Assembly: GCF_032918005.1 (NCBI RefSeq)
Contig: NZ_CP136628.1
Coordinates: 6,557,501-6,621,500 of the forward strand
DNA length: 64,000 nt
DNA from: Bradyrhizobium sp. NDS-1
Lineage (GTDB): Bacteria > Pseudomonadota > Alphaproteobacteria > Rhizobiales > Xanthobacteraceae
Direction: 5' to 3'
Position 1 is the first letter of the stretch; every line of letters starts with the position of its first letter. A program made the position numbers and the translations under genes. The notes beneath the pieces were generated by a model. The model worked only from the letters and a program-made list of their open reading frames with translations, was not told the origin of the DNA and made no database searches. This document shows, one piece after another, positions 25,856 to 34,549 of the stretch.

Positions 25856-27143
25856 GACGCGTCTCCTGGTTGGACTGGCGCTCCTGGCGGGCCTGTTTCG
25901 CGTCGCCGCCGGATTGCTCCGACGACGTGCTGCCGCCGCCGAACGAGCCTTGCGACTGCGACGACGGCTGCTGCTGGCTCGAAAGCTGCGACTGCGACTG
26001 GCCGGATCCGCCCTGAAATCCGTCCAGCGAACCGTGCTGGACCGGCGCGACGTCGGCGACATAGCCCGCCGACTGCATGAGATCGCGGATCTGGTCGCGC
26101 TGCTGGTCCAGCATCTGGCTGGTGTCCCTGCGTTCCGCCGCGAGGTGGACCGACACTTCGGTGCCGACGAGACGCAGGCGCACGGTGACGTTGCCGAGCG
26201 CGGGCGGCTCGAGATTGATGGTCAGGATCTTGAGCGGCTGATCCGGGGCATTGGCCTGCGACGCGGCGAGATCGGGTGCTGCAGCCGCCGCGGGGCCTGC
26301 AGATTCCTTCAGCTCGGCGACCACTGCATTGGCGACCTGTTGTGGGGCGTTGAACTGCGCGGGCGGCAGATGGGTTTCCTGCTGGACCACGGTGACCCTG
26401 GTCGTCTCGGGCACTGCGTCGCGCCCCGCGGCCTTGGCAGCGCGCTCGACATTGGCCGTGACCGCCTCGAAGCCTGATGTTGCGGGCATAGGTTTCGACG
26501 CCTCGCCGCCTTGCGCCGGTGTCGATCGCGGCGCGGCCATCGCTTGCGAAGCCGCGGCCTGCGAGCGCGCGGCGATCGGAGCGACACCGGATGGGACGGC
26601 ATCGGCCATCGCCGCATCCCGCACGTCGCGCTTCGTCGTGGAGGCTCGCTCGTCGCGTCCGGGCGCGTCCCTGCCGGCGGACTGCGTTTGCTTCTGCGAC
26701 TCGACGGCAGGCGCGGCCGTGGTCTCCGGTCCGATGACCATGGCCATGCCCGGCTGGTCCTGAACGTCCACCTTGGCGGCATGGTCGGCCGGATGTCGTC
26801 TCTCCGACGACCTCTCGGCCTTCTTGTCGGATGACTCCTCCGTGGACTTTTCTCGCTCGGACACCGCGATGCGCTCGTGCACCATCGTATCCTTCGGCGT
26901 TTCCTTCTCGGTCGAATGAGCCAGGCGCGGGCACAGCGTTCCGGCCTTCCCGGTCGTCTCGCCGCCGCCTTCGTTCAGGGCCTGCCTGGCGAGATTCGAG
27001 ACGGTGTGGAGCAGATCGTTGAACGACGAGCTTGCCTGCGATTTGGCTCCGGCGCTCTTTGCCGAACGCGACGTCCCGCGCATGTTGAGGCTCTCGGCGA
27101 GACCCGAGAAAGTCTGTCCGGAGGTTCCGGTAAGCTTGGTCAT
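25806..27143 (-). CDS. fliK: Hook-length control protein FliK
   Basis: The protein has 445 residues, low in complexity for most of its length (Ala/Ser/Gln/Asp rich). The conserved Flg_hook domain lies near 290-370, marked by INLEPPALGNVTVRLRLVG, followed by a Gln/Ser-rich tail. FliK measures the hook and switches export specificity through FlhB. Its start overlaps the motC stop by ATGA, and its 3' end overlaps the transglycosylase gene. Confidence 0.85.
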   Translation of the reverse strand: MTKLTGTSGQTFSGLAESLNMRGTSRSAKSAGAKSQASSSFNDLLHTVSNLARQALNEGGGETTGKAGTLCPRLAHSTEKETPKDTMVHERIAVSEREKSTEESSDKKAERSSERRHPADHAAKVDVQDQPGMAMVIGPETTAAPAVESQKQTQSAGRDAPGRDERASTTKRDVRDAAMADAVPSGVAPIAARSQAAASQAMAAPRSTPAQGGEASKPMPATSGFEAVTANVERAAKAAGRDAVPETTRVTVVQQETHLPPAQFNAPQQVANAVVAELKESAGPAAAAAPDLAASQANAPDQPLKILTINLEPPALGNVTVRLRLVGTEVSVHLAAERRDTSQMLDQQRDQIRDLMQSAGYVADVAPVQHGSLDGFQGGSGQSQSQLSSQQQPSSQSQGSFGGGSTSSEQSGGDAKQARQERQSNQETRHDQDVAPQLRRGPVYL

Positions 27144-28318
27144 GGACGGCGGTCCCTGGTGAGGAGTTCGAGTTCGCCGAGCTGCTTCCGCGCGCGTGCG
27201 AGCGCCGCGGTCGACGACGCCAGATCGAGACGCGCCGGCGTTGCCGGAGGCTTGTCGGCCGGCGCGGCGGATCCGCCCGAAAACGGCTTGCGAACGTCGA
27301 GCGCGAGCTGCACCGTGGCATTCAAAAGGGGGACGTCGCGCTCGGGCAGCTTCGACCGGTCGAGCGCCTTCAGCTCTGCGAGACCGCCGTCATATTCGTC
27401 GGTGAGCGCCCGCGAGGCGCCGCGGAAGAAATGCGCCCGCTCTCGATCAGCGGAGGCGTCGGCGCTGAGCGTCAACGCCCGCTCGCCGGCAAGCCGCGTC
27501 ACGGCCAGCTGTCCCCGCAGCATGGCCGCGCGCGCGATCACGAGATAGAGCTTGAGGCGGCTGGTGCGATCGATCTGCTCCAGCAGGGCAGCGATCCGCG
27601 CGAAGCGGCGCCCGTCGAGCGCCAGGCTCGATTGCGTCAGGCCCGTGGAGAAGCGCTGCCAGAAATCGCCGGCATAGATCGAGTTGCGGTAATGGCGGAT
27701 ATAGGCCAGCGTCAGGAACTCGAACTTGTCGAAATCCTCCGCCTGCCCCACCAGCAGGATCTCACGCCGCAGCGCCGCCTCCTCCACGAGCGTGCCGGGC
27801 AGCAGCAGGCGCGCATCGTCCAGGCGCTCGATCGCGAACGATGCCTCGGCACGCGCAAACAACGCGCCCTGGACCAGCGCGACCTGTCCGCCGAGGCCCG
27901 AGGGAAGCGTTCGCGGCTTGACGTCCTTGAGCTGCTCCCGCGCTTCCTCCTGACGACCCTCGACATAGGCAAGCGCACCGTTGAACAGCCGCTCGTCCAC
28001 ATTCATCTTGTCGCGCGGCAGCTTGCGGACGATTTGCGGCGCGCCGCCGCTGAGCAGATAGATGACCACCGCCTGGCTGTTCTGCGGATTGCTCCACGTG
28101 GTGGGATCGGCGGCGAGAAACTTCTCTCCGATCTGCCGGATCAGCGCGACGTGGCTGCCATGGGCGGCGGTATCGCCGTTGGCGATGCCGTCCTGCACCG
28201 CCTGCAGCGCGCGGACGAGCTCGTACGGCTCGCCGCCCTGGCGCACGGGCTCGGCAAGCGCGCTGGCCGCCATGAACGGCAGGAGCAGCAGGACGATGCG
28301 GAGCCGTGGCCTGATCAA
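27140..28318 (-). CDS. motC: Periplasmic motor protein MotC
   Basis: The 392-residue protein has a signal peptide (1-22, ending ALA) and helical repeats throughout, including the rhizobial MotC stretch FEFLTLAYIRHYRNSIYAGDFWQRF. In Sinorhizobium, MotC is a periplasmic protein that works with MotB and needs MotE for stability; motE is at 36472-37245. Four-base overlaps with motB and fliK indicate tight coupling. Confidence 0.9.
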   Translation of the reverse strand: MIRPRLRIVLLLLPFMAASALAEPVRQGGEPYELVRALQAVQDGIANGDTAAHGSHVALIRQIGEKFLAADPTTWSNPQNSQAVVIYLLSGGAPQIVRKLPRDKMNVDERLFNGALAYVEGRQEEAREQLKDVKPRTLPSGLGGQVALVQGALFARAEASFAIERLDDARLLLPGTLVEEAALRREILLVGQAEDFDKFEFLTLAYIRHYRNSIYAGDFWQRFSTGLTQSSLALDGRRFARIAALLEQIDRTSRLKLYLVIARAAMLRGQLAVTRLAGERALTLSADASADRERAHFFRGASRALTDEYDGGLAELKALDRSKLPERDVPLLNATVQLALDVRKPFSGGSAAPADKPPATPARLDLASSTAALARARKQLGELELLTRDRRP

Positions 28319-29622
28319 GGGCGCTTCTCACGGATCAGGATCTCGATCCGGCGATTTTGCGCGGCAGCGGGATCGTTCGGAAGCTTCGGCCTCCGGTCGG
28401 CGTAACCTTCGACATGCTCGATCCGCTGCGCGTCGACGCCGGAGCGCACCAGCATGTAATAGGCCATTTGGGCGCGAGCGGTCGACAGCCGCCAATTGTC
28501 GTAAGTCTCCGAACGATACGGCCGGTTGTCGGTATGGCCGCGGACGATGATCATGCCCTGGCGTTTCGTCAGCAGCGGGCCGATCTTGTCGATCACGCGG
28601 ATGAGTTCGGGTCGCGGCTCGGCCGAGCCGACCGCGAACATGCCGAAGCTCGCATCGTCGGTCAGGCTGATCAGAAGACCCTCCTCGACCTGGCGCACCT
28701 CGGCCGCCGGCCCGGCGCCGGCCTTGATGTCCGACAGCGCGTCCGCGATCGCGGCCTGAAGCTGCTTGACGGTCGGCTGCTGGGTTTGCGCCGCATCGCG
28801 CGGTTCGCTCTCCTTCGTCGTATCAGCGGTGCGCGCCTGCGCGGCGGCGTTGGCTTGGACAGTCGTTTGGGCGCTTCCCTCGCGGGGCGATTGCGCTGGC
28901 GCCGGCGGCAGCAGCGGCGACAGATTTGCGGACGATGCATCCGCGCTCGGAGCCGGGCTTCCACCGGCATCGTCTGCCCTGGCACGATGCGCCTGCGGCT
29001 CGCTCTGATGCGTGCCGGACGCGCCGTTGCGCGCGGAGGCATTCGGCTTGGACTCACTCTCGATCATGCGATCGGCGTCCTTGGACGCTTGCGGCGCCAG
29101 CTTCCAATAGCCGGGATCGAAGGGATCGCGGTAGGCATCGCCGCCCTTGAGACCATCCTCTTCGGCGGATGTCAGCGCGCCGGCGCGCCGCTGGCCCGAG
29201 GCCTGGTTCGCGCTGCTCGCGATCTCGGCGAGCGTGGCATAGGGATCGCGAAACAGCACCTTCTCTTCATAGAAGGGCGGCTTCTCGGCCGTCGGGGAAT
29301 CGCCGCGACGTTCTTCGTTCGGACCGGCCGGCTGACGCCGGCCGTCCTGACCTTCGAACGACGACGGCTCCTTCTTGGCAAGGTCCTTGAGGCCCTTCGG
29401 GGCAGGCGCGTTCTCCGCGAGCTTGATCGGGTTGAAATAGCTCGCGACCACCTGCTTCTGGTCCTGGTTGAGCGCGTTGAGCAGCCACATGACCAGGAAA
29501 AACGCCATCATCGCGGTCATGAAATCCGCATAGGCGATCTTCCAGACGCCGCCGTGATGCGCTTCCTCGGCGAAGGCGCTGCGGCGGCGAACGATCACCA
29601 GCTCATGCTTGACCTCTTCCAT
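28315..29622 (-). CDS. motB: Stator protein MotB
   Basis: The protein has 435 residues. The N-terminal plug/transmembrane region HHGGVWKIAYADFMTAMMAFFLVMWLL includes the proton-binding aspartate (in YADF). A long Ala/Gln/Pro-rich linker (about 80-300) precedes the OmpA-like peptidoglycan-binding domain (VRGHTDNRPYRSE, EGYADRRPK). The linker is much longer than in E. coli MotB but usual for rhizobia. It is encoded six bases after fliH, far from motA (44804-45700). Confidence 0.93.
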   Translation of the reverse strand: MEEVKHELVIVRRRSAFAEEAHHGGVWKIAYADFMTAMMAFFLVMWLLNALNQDQKQVVASYFNPIKLAENAPAPKGLKDLAKKEPSSFEGQDGRRQPAGPNEERRGDSPTAEKPPFYEEKVLFRDPYATLAEIASSANQASGQRRAGALTSAEEDGLKGGDAYRDPFDPGYWKLAPQASKDADRMIESESKPNASARNGASGTHQSEPQAHRARADDAGGSPAPSADASSANLSPLLPPAPAQSPREGSAQTTVQANAAAQARTADTTKESEPRDAAQTQQPTVKQLQAAIADALSDIKAGAGPAAEVRQVEEGLLISLTDDASFGMFAVGSAEPRPELIRVIDKIGPLLTKRQGMIIVRGHTDNRPYRSETYDNWRLSTARAQMAYYMLVRSGVDAQRIEHVEGYADRRPKLPNDPAAAQNRRIEILIREKRP

Positions 29623-29628
29623 GGCGGG

Positions 29629-30315
29629 CTACCGGCGCGCTTCCTTGAGGCGTTCGCTCCAGACCGACATCTGCGTCTCGATCACGGTCTGGTCGGCCAC
29701 GACGCGGACCTCCAGTGCCTCAGCCGCCTCGTATTCGATGCCGGTTCGCCTGGAAGCATCGAGCTGCGTCTTCACGAGGTCGAGCAGCTCGCGCGGGCCG
29801 GTGACCTTGAAAGCCGGTACCGACGAGTTGCCGGTCAGCGCCGAAATCTGCTCGACCAGCGATCCGATCGCCTTGTCGCGGACCGCGTCGGCGAGGAACG
29901 GCAGCAATATCCGCGCAACGGAGCTTGCGATGTTGGTCTCGATCTCACGGCAGGCCGCCTCGAATCCGCCGACGATCGCGACCGCCTGCTGGTCGGACCA
30001 TTTGGCGCGCTCCTCGCCGAGCCGGATCGCGCTGCGGACGCGCTCCTCGGCAAGCCTGGCATCGCCCTCCGCGACGCCGGCCGAATGGCCACGCCGGTAA
30101 GCGTCGTCCAGGAGATTGGTCGCCGGGGCTTCCGCCGTCGGCGCCGCAGGCGGCGACTGGGGCAGTGGCTGCGGGTGAGCCTGAGGCTGCGGCTCGCGCA
30201 CGAGCTCCTTCGGCCTTGTCAGCAGGTCCTGTATCCCGAGCGGCGGAGGCGGCGGCGCCTTGGCCCGGCCGTTCGCGTCGAACTGCGTCAGGAGCTTTCC
30301 GATTGCCGCGTTCAT
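29629..30315 (-). CDS. fliH: FliH-like flagellar export ATPase regulator
   Basis: The 228-residue protein has a proline-rich N-terminus (about 18-65), then a long helical region (GHSAGVAEGDARLAEERVRSAI) and a C-terminal alpha/beta segment typical in outline of FliH/HrpE. FliH dimers bind FliI and tether it at the C-ring. It overlaps the fliF stop by ATGA. The family is poorly conserved, so context between fliF and motB contributes much. Confidence 0.72.
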   Translation of the reverse strand: MNAAIGKLLTQFDANGRAKAPPPPPLGIQDLLTRPKELVREPQPQAHPQPLPQSPPAAPTAEAPATNLLDDAYRRGHSAGVAEGDARLAEERVRSAIRLGEERAKWSDQQAVAIVGGFEAACREIETNIASSVARILLPFLADAVRDKAIGSLVEQISALTGNSSVPAFKVTGPRELLDLVKTQLDASRRTGIEYEAAEALEVRVVADQTVIETQMSVWSERLKEARR

Positions 30316-31937
30316 GCCGCCTCCTCGCGTCGCATCCAGTCCTTAAGGATCGCCGCCGCCTGCGTCTGATCGAGCCGGACGATCTGCTCCAGCCGCTTCT
30401 GCGGCGTTCGCTGCATCTTGCCTTCGAGGTCTTCGACCAGATTGAGCTCGGGGTCCTGGCTCTCGGCCAATGCGAGGGCGGTAGCAGCTTCGAGCTCCGC
30501 GGCCTCGGCGGCCTCGACCTGCTCCTGCTCCGCGCGATGGGTCAGAATGCCGTTGACGGCCGGCCGCAAGCCGAACCAGACCAGCATCGAAGCAACGGCC
30601 AGGATCGTCACCGCGTTGATGACGCTGCCGAGCTGCTTGTTGATCATCTCGACGAAGCTGATCGGAGGTACCGGCGCCAGTTCGCGCGATCCCTCCATGA
30701 AATCGACGGCCGTCACCTGGATCTGGTCGCCGCGCGCCTTGTCCAGTCCGCCGGCCGTCGCGGCAAGCTGGCTGATCTCGGCGAGCTTGCTGTCGACGAT
30801 GGCCTGGTTGCTCTTGTCGCCGAGATCGGCGACCAGCCGTGCGCGATTGACCAGAACGGCGATGAAGAGCTTCTTCACCGAATATCCGTCACTCACAGTC
30901 GTCGTGGTCTTGGACGAGACCTCGAAATTGGTGACGTCCTCGCGGCGGGTCTTGTCCTCGCTGGAATTCTTGCCGCCGGCGGCGTTCACCTGCTGATCGG
31001 GAAGATTCTGCTGCACCGTCGTCGGCGTCGAGCGGTCTGCGTTCTGCGACGATTCCTTCTCGCGCACGTTCCGCACCGAACGTTCGGCACGGCTCTCCGG
31101 ATCGTAGACGGTCTCGTTGATCTGCCGCTTGTCGGTGGAGAGCTGCGGCGCGACGCTGACCTCGAAATTGTCGAGACCCAGATACGGCGTAAGCGCCTTG
31201 CGGATGTTCTCCTGCACCATGCCGCCGACCGTCTTCTGAAGGCTCGCCATCTTGGTCGGGGCGGCGCTGGCCTCGTCCTCTTCGGCGAGCAGCATCGAGC
31301 CGTCGGCGTCCAGCACCGTCACCTTGTCGCGGCTCATGCCCGGAATCGCGGCGGCGACGAGGTGACGGATCGACTGCGCGGTGCGCGCCTCGATCGCGCC
31401 GTCGGTGCGCAGCACGACCGAGGCCGAAGGCGGCTGCTGCGTCGCCCGGAACGAGCCGCGCACCGGCATCACGATATGCACCCGCGCCGCCTTGACGCCC
31501 TTCATCAACTGGACCGTGCGCGCGATCTCGCCCTCCAGCGCCCGGAGCTTGGTAACTTCCTGCATGAAGGAGGTGAGGCCGAGCGAGCCGATCTTGTCGA
31601 ACAGCTCGTAGCCGGAATTGGCGCTGGTCGGCAGCCCCTTCTCGGCGAGCAGCATCCGCGCCTGCATGGTCTGGCTCGGACGCACCGAGAGCGCATCGCC
31701 GGCGGTATTGACGTCGAAGGTGACGTTCTGCTCGCGCAGCGCCGCGCCCATGCGCGTCACATCTTCGCGGGTGAGGCCAGTATAGAGCGTCTCGAATTCA
31801 GGCCGGCTCAGATAGTACGCGCCGCCGACGACGGTGACGAGAACGGCAAAGCCGATCAGCCCCAGGGCCATCAGGCGTCGCGGCCCGAGCTCCAGCAGAT
31901 TGTTGAGCAGTTGCTGTATCTGCGCGCGACTGAGCAT
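30312..31937 (-). CDS. fliF: MS-ring protein FliF
   Basis: From ATG 31937 (GAGGT a few bases upstream; a GTG at 31970 would add 11 residues), the product has 541 residues. A first transmembrane helix near 22-45, ring-building domains with the YxGL and AEKGLPTSANSGYELFD motifs, and a second helix near 436-458 precede the C-terminal FliG-binding tail. It is the first gene of its operon, with about 290 bases upstream. Confidence 0.95.
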   Translation of the reverse strand: MLSRAQIQQLLNNLLELGPRRLMALGLIGFAVLVTVVGGAYYLSRPEFETLYTGLTREDVTRMGAALREQNVTFDVNTAGDALSVRPSQTMQARMLLAEKGLPTSANSGYELFDKIGSLGLTSFMQEVTKLRALEGEIARTVQLMKGVKAARVHIVMPVRGSFRATQQPPSASVVLRTDGAIEARTAQSIRHLVAAAIPGMSRDKVTVLDADGSMLLAEEDEASAAPTKMASLQKTVGGMVQENIRKALTPYLGLDNFEVSVAPQLSTDKRQINETVYDPESRAERSVRNVREKESSQNADRSTPTTVQQNLPDQQVNAAGGKNSSEDKTRREDVTNFEVSSKTTTTVSDGYSVKKLFIAVLVNRARLVADLGDKSNQAIVDSKLAEISQLAATAGGLDKARGDQIQVTAVDFMEGSRELAPVPPISFVEMINKQLGSVINAVTILAVASMLVWFGLRPAVNGILTHRAEQEQVEAAEAAELEAATALALAESQDPELNLVEDLEGKMQRTPQKRLEQIVRLDQTQAAAILKDWMRREEAA

Positions 31938-32182
31938 ATGACCTCGTAGCAATGCGAACGTATGCGACACTCCGCTGCCAACCTTGCCTGAGGGTTGCGG
32001 GAGAGCGCAGGCGCGCCGGTTCGCGGACGAGGCGTTGCAATTTTACAAGAATGCGGTGATGCGATTGAACGCAGCCCGACGGGCCGGGCGCGGCTCGAAC
32101 GGCCGCGACGTGTCGCATCTGGCGCGCAGAAGTCGGTGTCCGGGCACGCGCGGTGGCTTCATATCCACCGTTCGCGGCGGTG

Positions 32183-32206
32183 ACCGTGCTCCCTGGGGAG
32201 CACGGT
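32183..32206 (-). terminator. Terminator of the first flagellin gene
   Basis: ACCGTGCTCC (32183-32192) pairs perfectly with GGAGCACGGT (32197-32206) over the loop CTGG, 18 bases beyond the flagellin stop on the minus strand. It separates flagellin from the fliF operon. Confidence 0.8.
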
Positions 32207-32224
32207 CGTCTTCGAGAGCGTCGC

Positions 32225-33136
32225 TTAGCCGCGGAACAGCGACAGGATGCTCTGGCTGTTCTGGTTGGCGATCGAGAGCGCCTGAACGCCGAGCTGCTGC
32301 TGGGTCTGCAGCGCCTGGAGCCGGGTCGATTCCGCGTTCATGTCGGCGTCGACGAGCTGGCCGATACCGCGATCCACCGAGTCCATCAGCGACTTCACGA
32401 ATTCCGTGTTGTTCGAGATGCGGTTCTTGATGGCGCCGAGGTTGGCGGCGGACTGGCTGACCGTGTTGATCGCGCCGGTGACCTGCGCGATGTAGGCGTC
32501 GATCGTGGTCTGGTCGGCCGCCGAGTCCGTCAGCGCACCGATGTTGATGGTGTCGACCGACGCGCTGCCGCTCACCGTGTCCAGGATGCCGGCCGTGGCC
32601 GAGGTGTAGAGCGAGTAGTTGGCAACCGTCACCGTGATGGTGTTGATCGTGGGCGTGCCGCCGACGCGCGAGAACGACGACACCAGGTTGACCGTCGCCG
32701 GGGTGGAGGCGTTGGTGCTCAGCCAGTTCACGCCGTTGAACGTCGCCGCGTTGGCGACGTTCTTCATGTCCTGCTGGATCTGGGTGATTTCAGCCTGGAT
32801 CTTGGTGCGGTCGATGCCGGCGGTCTTGGCTTCGACCAGCAGCGCCTGGAGCTTGGTCAGGCCGGAGTTCTGGTCGCCGATGACCTTGTTCAGAGCGGTG
32901 TATTCGGTGTCCACGGTCGCGGCCGACAGACCGAGCGAGTCGGAGACGGCGGAGAGCGCGGCGTTGTCGGCGCGCATCGAGGTCGCGATCGACCAATAGG
33001 CCGAGTTGTCCGAAGCGGTCGCGACGCGCTGGCCGGTCGAGATGCGGTTTTCGGTGGTCTGCAGGCTGGCGCTGACATTCCGGAGGGTCTGGAGCGCGGT
33101 CATTGCAGCGGAGTTGGTAAGCAGGCTGGAAGCCAT
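32225..33136 (-). CDS. lafA: Flagellin, lateral type (LafA paralogue)
   Basis: The 303-residue protein begins MASSLLTNSAAMTALQTLRN and ends with the D0 helix GVQALSIANQNSQSILSLFR. The D0/D1 helical ends are conserved and the middle is Ser/Thr/Val-rich. The start is ATG 33136 with AAAGGGA upstream. It is a tandem paralogue of the gene at 33402-34307. Each has its own terminator and the same structured leader, so both are likely transcribed separately and controlled after transcription. The short size suits the thin lateral filament of Bradyrhizobium. Confidence 0.93.
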   Translation of the reverse strand: MASSLLTNSAAMTALQTLRNVSASLQTTENRISTGQRVATASDNSAYWSIATSMRADNAALSAVSDSLGLSAATVDTEYTALNKVIGDQNSGLTKLQALLVEAKTAGIDRTKIQAEITQIQQDMKNVANAATFNGVNWLSTNASTPATVNLVSSFSRVGGTPTINTITVTVANYSLYTSATAGILDTVSGSASVDTINIGALTDSAADQTTIDAYIAQVTGAINTVSQSAANLGAIKNRISNNTEFVKSLMDSVDRGIGQLVDADMNAESTRLQALQTQQQLGVQALSIANQNSQSILSLFRG

Positions 33137-33225
33137 CTTCGATGTCCCTTTGAAAGCAGATTGGATTTTGGGGACATACCGGGCTTGCACCGGTACGACA
33201 GGGCGGCATCATGCCTTTGGGCTGC
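33137..33225 (-). promoter_or_regulatory. Structured flagellin mRNA leader with possible RBS-sequestering helix (copy B)
   Basis: The block 33170-33225 matches the leader of the other flagellin at 52 of 56 positions. In the mRNA, AUGUCCC (complement of 33171-33177) can pair perfectly with GGGACAU (complement of 33142-33148), which includes the AAGGGA ribosome site. A second hairpin, TACCGG 33177-33182 with CCGGTA 33190-33195, abuts this helix. The arrangement could hide the ribosome site until a factor such as FlbT binds. Confidence 0.6.
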
Positions 33226-33353
33226 GGAAATGCGCGTGAGCCCAACCCGTCGTAGCGGCGAGGATAGCCAGCGAAGCTTGTGCGAGGCTTGTGGCGCCGT
33301 GGTCCCTCTGCAACAGGACTGGCGAATCACGGCGGCAGCATCGTGCCAAACGA

Positions 33354-33383
33354 AAGGCCGCGCTTCGCGAGAAGCGCGGCCTT
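33354..33383 (-). terminator. Terminator of the second flagellin gene
   Basis: A perfect 13-bp stem (33354-33366 with 33371-33383, AAGGCCGCGCTTC arms) encloses a 4-base loop, 18 bases beyond the stop of the upstream flagellin gene on the minus strand. It lies between the two flagellin genes. Confidence 0.85.
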
Positions 33384-33401
33384 CCCGAGATCGTCCTGGA
33401 C

Positions 33402-34307
33402 TTAACGGAACAGCGACAGGATGCTCTGGCTGTTGTTGTTGGCGATCGAGAGCGCCTGAACGCCGAGCTGCTGCTGGACCTGGAGAGCCGCCAGGCGGGT
33501 GGACTCCTGGTTCATGTCGGCGTCGACGAGCTGGCCGATACCGCGATCCACCGAGTCCATCAGCGACTTCACGAACTCCGAGTTGTTCGAGATGCGGTTC
33601 TTGATGGCACCGAGGTTGGCGGCACCCGAAGCGACCGTGCCGATCGCCGCGGTGACCTGCGCGATGTAGCCATCGAGCGTGGTCTGGTCGGCCGCCGAGT
33701 CGGTCAGCGCACCGATGTTGATGGTGTCGACCGACGCGCTGCCGCTCACCGTGTCGAGGATGCCGCTCGTGGTCGAGGTGTAGAGCGAGTAGTTGGCGAC
33801 GGTCACGGTGATCGAGCTGGTGGTCGGCGTGGCGCCGACGCGCGAGAACGACGACACCAGGTTGACGGTCGCCGGCGTGGAGGCGTTGGTGCTCAGCCAG
33901 TTCACGCCGTTGAACGTCGCGGCGCCGGCCACGTTCTTCATGTCCTGCTGGATCTGCGTGATTTCAGACTGGATCTTGCTGCGATCGACACCGGCCGTCT
34001 TGGCCTGGACCAGCAGCGACTGCAGCTTGGTCAGGCCGGAGTTGCTGTCGCCGATGACCTTGTTCAGAGCGGTGTACTCGGTGTCGACGGTCGCGGCCGA
34101 CAGACCGAGCGAGTCGGAGACGGCGGAGAGCGCGGCGTTGTCGGCACGCATCGAGGTCGCGATCGACCAGTAGGCGGCGTTGTCCGAGGCCGTGGCGACG
34201 CGCTGGCCGGTGGAGATCCGGCTCTGCGTCGTGGAGAGTTGCGAGCTGACAGACCGCAGGGTCTGGAGCGCGGTCATGGCGGACGAGTTCGTGAGCAGGC
34301 TTGACAT
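33402..34307 (-). CDS. lafA: Flagellin, lateral type (LafA paralogue)
   Basis: The 301-residue flagellin is closely related to the adjacent 303-residue copy over its whole length; differences concentrate near residues 165-190 and 225-245. It starts MSSLLTNSSAMTALQTLRS and ends QSILSLFR. The ATG at 34307 has AAAGGGACAT before it, shared with the other gene. An isolated promoter is expected in 34402-34523. Tandem duplication including the leader is the simplest origin. Confidence 0.93.
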   Translation of the reverse strand: MSSLLTNSSAMTALQTLRSVSSQLSTTQSRISTGQRVATASDNAAYWSIATSMRADNAALSAVSDSLGLSAATVDTEYTALNKVIGDSNSGLTKLQSLLVQAKTAGVDRSKIQSEITQIQQDMKNVAGAATFNGVNWLSTNASTPATVNLVSSFSRVGATPTTSSITVTVANYSLYTSTTSGILDTVSGSASVDTINIGALTDSAADQTTLDGYIAQVTAAIGTVASGAANLGAIKNRISNNSEFVKSLMDSVDRGIGQLVDADMNQESTRLAALQVQQQLGVQALSIANNNSQSILSLFR

Positions 34308-34401
34308 TGCGAATGTCCCTTTATGTACGCGTTACATTTTCATCAGGGGACATACCGGGCTTGCACCGGTACGGAGGGGCGGCATCATGCCTTTGGACTG
34401 C
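34308..34401 (-). promoter_or_regulatory. Structured flagellin mRNA leader with possible RBS-sequestering helix (copy A)
   Basis: The conserved 56-base block is 34346-34401. The mRNA complement of 34347-34353 (AUGUCCC) pairs with the complement of 34313-34319 (GGGACAU), covering the ribosome site. The adjoining hairpin uses 34353-34358 and 34366-34371. The sequence between the two pairing arms differs completely from copy B, while both arms are unchanged, so pairing seems to be what is kept. Confidence 0.6.
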
Positions 34402-34523
34402 TGTGGGTGGGGTCCAACCCGCCGTGACGCTTTGCTAGCACGCCGAATCTTGCCGCCGGATTAAGGCCGGCTTGAATTCGGCAGCAATATCATATGGTTA
34501 ATATTACTTTCCGCTAACCATAA

Positions 34524-34546
34524 CCGGCCGGCCGGCGGCGCGCCGC
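34524..34546 (-). terminator. GC palindromes after fliP, probable terminator
   Basis: Two perfect palindromes abut just beyond the fliP stop: CCGGCCGGCCGG (34524-34535) and GCGGCGCGCCGC (34535-34546). They probably end the flgB-to-fliP operon before the flagellin promoter region, although no T-run follows. Confidence 0.5.
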
Positions 34547-34549
34547 GGT

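Noticed and set aside
28357..31949. Two overlapping long plus-strand frames (28357-30369 and 29925-31949)
   Set aside because: They are antisense to motB, fliH and fliF and have no recognisable protein features.
34440..34520. Sigma-28-like promoter upstream of the flagellin gene
   Set aside because: A GCCGAATT element resembles the -10 GCCGATAA, but the matching -35 is poor and no fliA gene is visible in the locus.
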